Shown here piece after piece: positions 61,807 through 64,000 of a DNA stretch of 64,000 nucleotides. Below the pieces are notes generated by a model. The model was not told the DNA's origin. It searched no databases and saw only the letters and a program-made list of their open reading frames with translations. The position numbers were made by a program, and so were the translations under genes. Source of the DNA: Cyanoderma ruficeps (Eukaryota; Chordata; Aves; Passeriformes; Timaliidae); contig VZDJ01006028.1 of NCBI GenBank assembly GCA_008694505.1, positions 310,001 to 374,000 of the forward strand, written 5' to 3'. Numbering within the stretch: the first letter of the stretch is position 1; each line of letters opens with the position of its first letter.

Positions 61807-63740
61807 GTGGTCGTGAGACTAATCTGGTATTTGTACTCAGCACTGCTGTCATCTCTGTACTTTGGGAACCATCTCTCAGAAACTATTAACAATTGCACTC
61901 CACCTGTTCTCCTCAGAGAGCCAATCTGTGGGGGAGACGAGAGGGAACACTCCCCCACTACTTCACCCTCCCCTTCTCCTCCAGGCTACTTACAAAAGCT
62001 CTTGAGAATTTTGAATCTTTGGGATGTTCAAACAAGTGTGTTCCTACTGCTATCTCCTGAATGAATTTCTGGTCTTATTTATGGTTAAACAAATATTTAA
62101 GAATACCACCCAGAGATCTATCCCAAGGCTGGATAGTTATGAGTGACAGGATGTGTGGGACAGTATGGGCAAGAACCTAGGTGAGCAGACACCTCCAATG
62201 TTTTGGAACTTCACCCCTAAAAAAGTGCAGAATCCAGAAAAACTGGTAAAATAATTGGAAAAAATATGCTGTGATCCTGACAATTCCAGAGAGAAAAAAA
62301 TCACTGCCACATGCTGGGACCTGGCCCATGAAGATCCAGCCCTGTTCTACACTCTTTAGGGGGAAAAGGAGGTCTCTGGGTGTGATGACAAAATGACAGA
62401 CACTGCAGTAACCAGTGGCACTGGTTGGCACTGAGGCTACTCAACCCCCTGCAACAGACACTGCAACTCCTCCAACCCTGGCAAGTATGAAGCTGAACCA
62501 GGGTACCAATCCATGCTGCTAGCAGTTGCCCCAACATACCTGAGAAGAAATACTGGATGCAAAAGTGTGCTTGTTTAATAAGGGAAGAAACTCCTACGAA
62601 AAAGGGAAGGAAAAAGAAGAAGAAGATAAGGCAGGATTCTCCAAGTGCCATCGTGAGAACAGGAGGAAGAAGTGAAGGAATTCATAAACAAGGCAGTAGC
62701 CACCTGATCCCTATCCCTGAGAGAGCTGTATGCGAAAAGATTTCAGCTTCATCCAAACCAGCACATTGTCACCTGATTGCTCCAATGCTAGGAAAACAGG
62801 ACCAGTGGCCTGTAACTAGAGGGCAAAAAACCCCAGGCAGATAGGATCCCTTCCTAGAGAAGGAATTGAAAAAAGGATTGGAGAAAGGGCACAAGACCTC
62901 AGCCTCTGGATGTGACTTCTATTAGGCAGTAAGGGAAGGTCTCCCTTCAAGGAAGATATGTCATTCAGGCAAATGGATCACACTGAGAAAGGTATCCAGT
63001 ACCAGAGAGAATTAGCCATGCTGGAGGTGATTTATGATTAGCAATGAGAAGTTATTTAAAGATCCAGATGAAATCAAGTGTATGTCACTCAGGTGGTAGA
63101 AGTTTGTATGGAGCTCACCATTGTTATACACCAACTCATAGATAGTAATGACCTGGAAAGATGGAGATGGAAAGAGTGGATGAATGGGCTGTCCAATTCC
63201 AACAACATGAAGAAATTCTCTCTTCCCCCAATGGGCCTGTATCTCAGCTTTGCAGAAGCTGTTCCAGGAGTTCCAGCAATTCAGACAGGATATGTTCTAG
63301 TCCACACCTGTATGACCAATATCTCAGTCATCATGAGTTAGAGGTCCACTGCTCAAGAGAGACGATATAGTGATTACATACCACAAATCATCCTGTGGCT
63401 TTAGCTGAGTGACCACAGAGAAGACATGAGAAAGTAGGGAGGAAAATCTACCTTGACACCTTTATGGGTGTCTGATTTTCAGGTAAAACAGCCACAAAAC
63501 ATTGGGGTTCTTCAGCAAAACTTCTGCTCCAGTTTCAAGCAGGCAGTTTCCCAAACAGAGTAGAAGAGCTGATCTTCTGATCTTAATAAAGAGAATTCTT
63601 TTTTTGTACATACAAAAAGTGAGTAAACCAATATGATGATCAGGATTAGAGGGGCCCTGCCTCCAGCCAGGTGGAGGATGGGGACAACAGGGTTTACTGG
63701 ACTGTGTGATTTTGATGGCCTGGTACATCACATCAGGCCA
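61807..63740 (+). pseudogene. gag: decayed gag region of the ERVL provirus
   Basis: The gag region should lie between the leader and the protease. An 85-codon open stretch (61807-62064) starts with ATG and contains NHLSETINNCTPPV, which I associate with the N-terminal part of avian ERVL gag-region ORFs. Next come frame breaks, then a lysine-rich piece (62578-62640, KKGRKKKKK) inside a 95-codon open stretch. Further on are two overlapping open stretches (63078-63341 and 63161-63370) whose coding sense seems to pass from one frame to the other near 63180, consistent with a frameshift. Stops also interrupt the 63380-63740 part. No intact capsid or zinc-knuckle domain could be traced by eye. Gag would form the core particle of a retrovirus-like element, but this copy cannot produce a full-length product. 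Confidence 0.6.
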
Positions 63741-63741
63741 A

Positions 63742-64000
63742 CAGGATTATAAAGGTCTAGTGGATACTGGTGCACAGTGTATCCTAATACCGCCAAGCTA
63801 CAGAGAAGCAGAACCCATTTGTATTTCTGGAATGACTGGAGTGTACCAACAGCTAATTGTATTTGGAGGCTGAAGTAACCCTCACTGGGAATGACTGGCA
63901 AAAGCTCCTTGTTGTGGCTGGTCCAGAGACTCCATGCATCCTTGGCAGAGACTCAGAAGAGGGTGTTTCAAGGACCCAAAAGGTTGGGCTTTCTGTATAG
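63742..64000 (+). pseudogene. pro: retroviral aspartic protease fragment (pro), broken
   Basis: The frame gives GLVDTGAQCILIP at about 63751-63790, with D-T-G, the catalytic triad motif of retroviral aspartic proteases, intact. Residues YREAEPICISGMTG follow in the same frame. A TGA stop interrupts at 63871-63873. Coding sense after it resumes in a different phase (for example PETPCILG), which indicates a small frameshift rather than a simple point stop. The gene continues to the window edge and presumably into reverse transcriptase. The enzyme normally cleaves the viral polyproteins. Here it cannot be made whole. Confidence 0.8.

Larger units (their letters stand above)
60968..64000 (+). mobile_element. 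ERVL-type provirus, 5' half, cut by the window end
   Basis: Order seen: 5' LTR, primer-binding site, decayed gag region, start of protease. The internal sequence contains many stops and frame changes, so this copy is defective. Reverse transcriptase, integrase and the 3' LTR would lie beyond 64000. ERVL elements normally lack an env gene, but this cannot be checked here. The 5-bp target duplication cannot be confirmed without the 3' end. Confidence 0.85.

Noticed and set aside
62301..62651. 116-codon minus-strand frame
   Set aside because: It lies antisense to the provirus gag region, so it is a shadow.
1..64000. CRISPR array, operons, tRNA or rRNA genes
   Set aside because: No regularly spaced repeats, no cloverleaf-like sequence noticed, no ribosomal sequence, and no dense bacterial coding.

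Overview
The window looks like vertebrate nuclear DNA, almost certainly from a bird. Two signs support this. Several copies of CR1-type LINEs carry the typical 3' tail of repeated ATTCTATG (read on the minus strand). A provirus at the right edge has an LTR that closely resembles, from memory, the avian ERVL (GGERVL-like) LTR. Most of the window is AT-rich, has no prokaryotic gene organisation, and contains no open reading frame longer than 176 codons. The longest open frames all lie over CR1 sequence or low-complexity DNA. I could not identify any host protein-coding exon, tRNA, rRNA or CRISPR array, so this is either intergenic DNA (a gene desert) or the inside of a large intron.

Layout from left to right. 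A well-preserved solo LTR (minus strand) lies at 860-1470, flanked by a 6-bp target-site duplication with one mismatch. Old minus-strand CR1 fragments lie near 4417-4491, 19264-19400, 22731-23060, 34508-35552 (about 1 kb, including the end of the reverse transcriptase ORF) and 50411-50786. A composite of two opposed CR1 fragments lies at 57530-58195. GC-rich patches stand out at 8061-8500 and 32971-33240. Simple and short tandem repeats are scattered through the rest: CAA, TC, GGTTT, poly-G, pyrimidine tracts and several 15-29 bp duplications.

From 60968 to the right edge is the 5' half of an ERVL-type endogenous retrovirus on the plus strand. It has a 5' LTR (60968-61516), a primer-binding site, a decayed gag region and the start of a broken protease that still shows its D-T-G motif. 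The window ends inside the protease.

One stretch on the minus strand (about 55380-56760) has short coding-like segments, including an ankyrin-like motif. It may be a decayed pseudogene or an unrecognised exon, and I could not name it. I did not find a convincing new biological system. The best items for a second look are the young-looking solo LTR, the opposed CR1 joint, the possible pseudogene at 55.4-56.8 kb, the GC-rich island at 8.1-8.5 kb and a close pair of perfect palindromes at 58264-58320.
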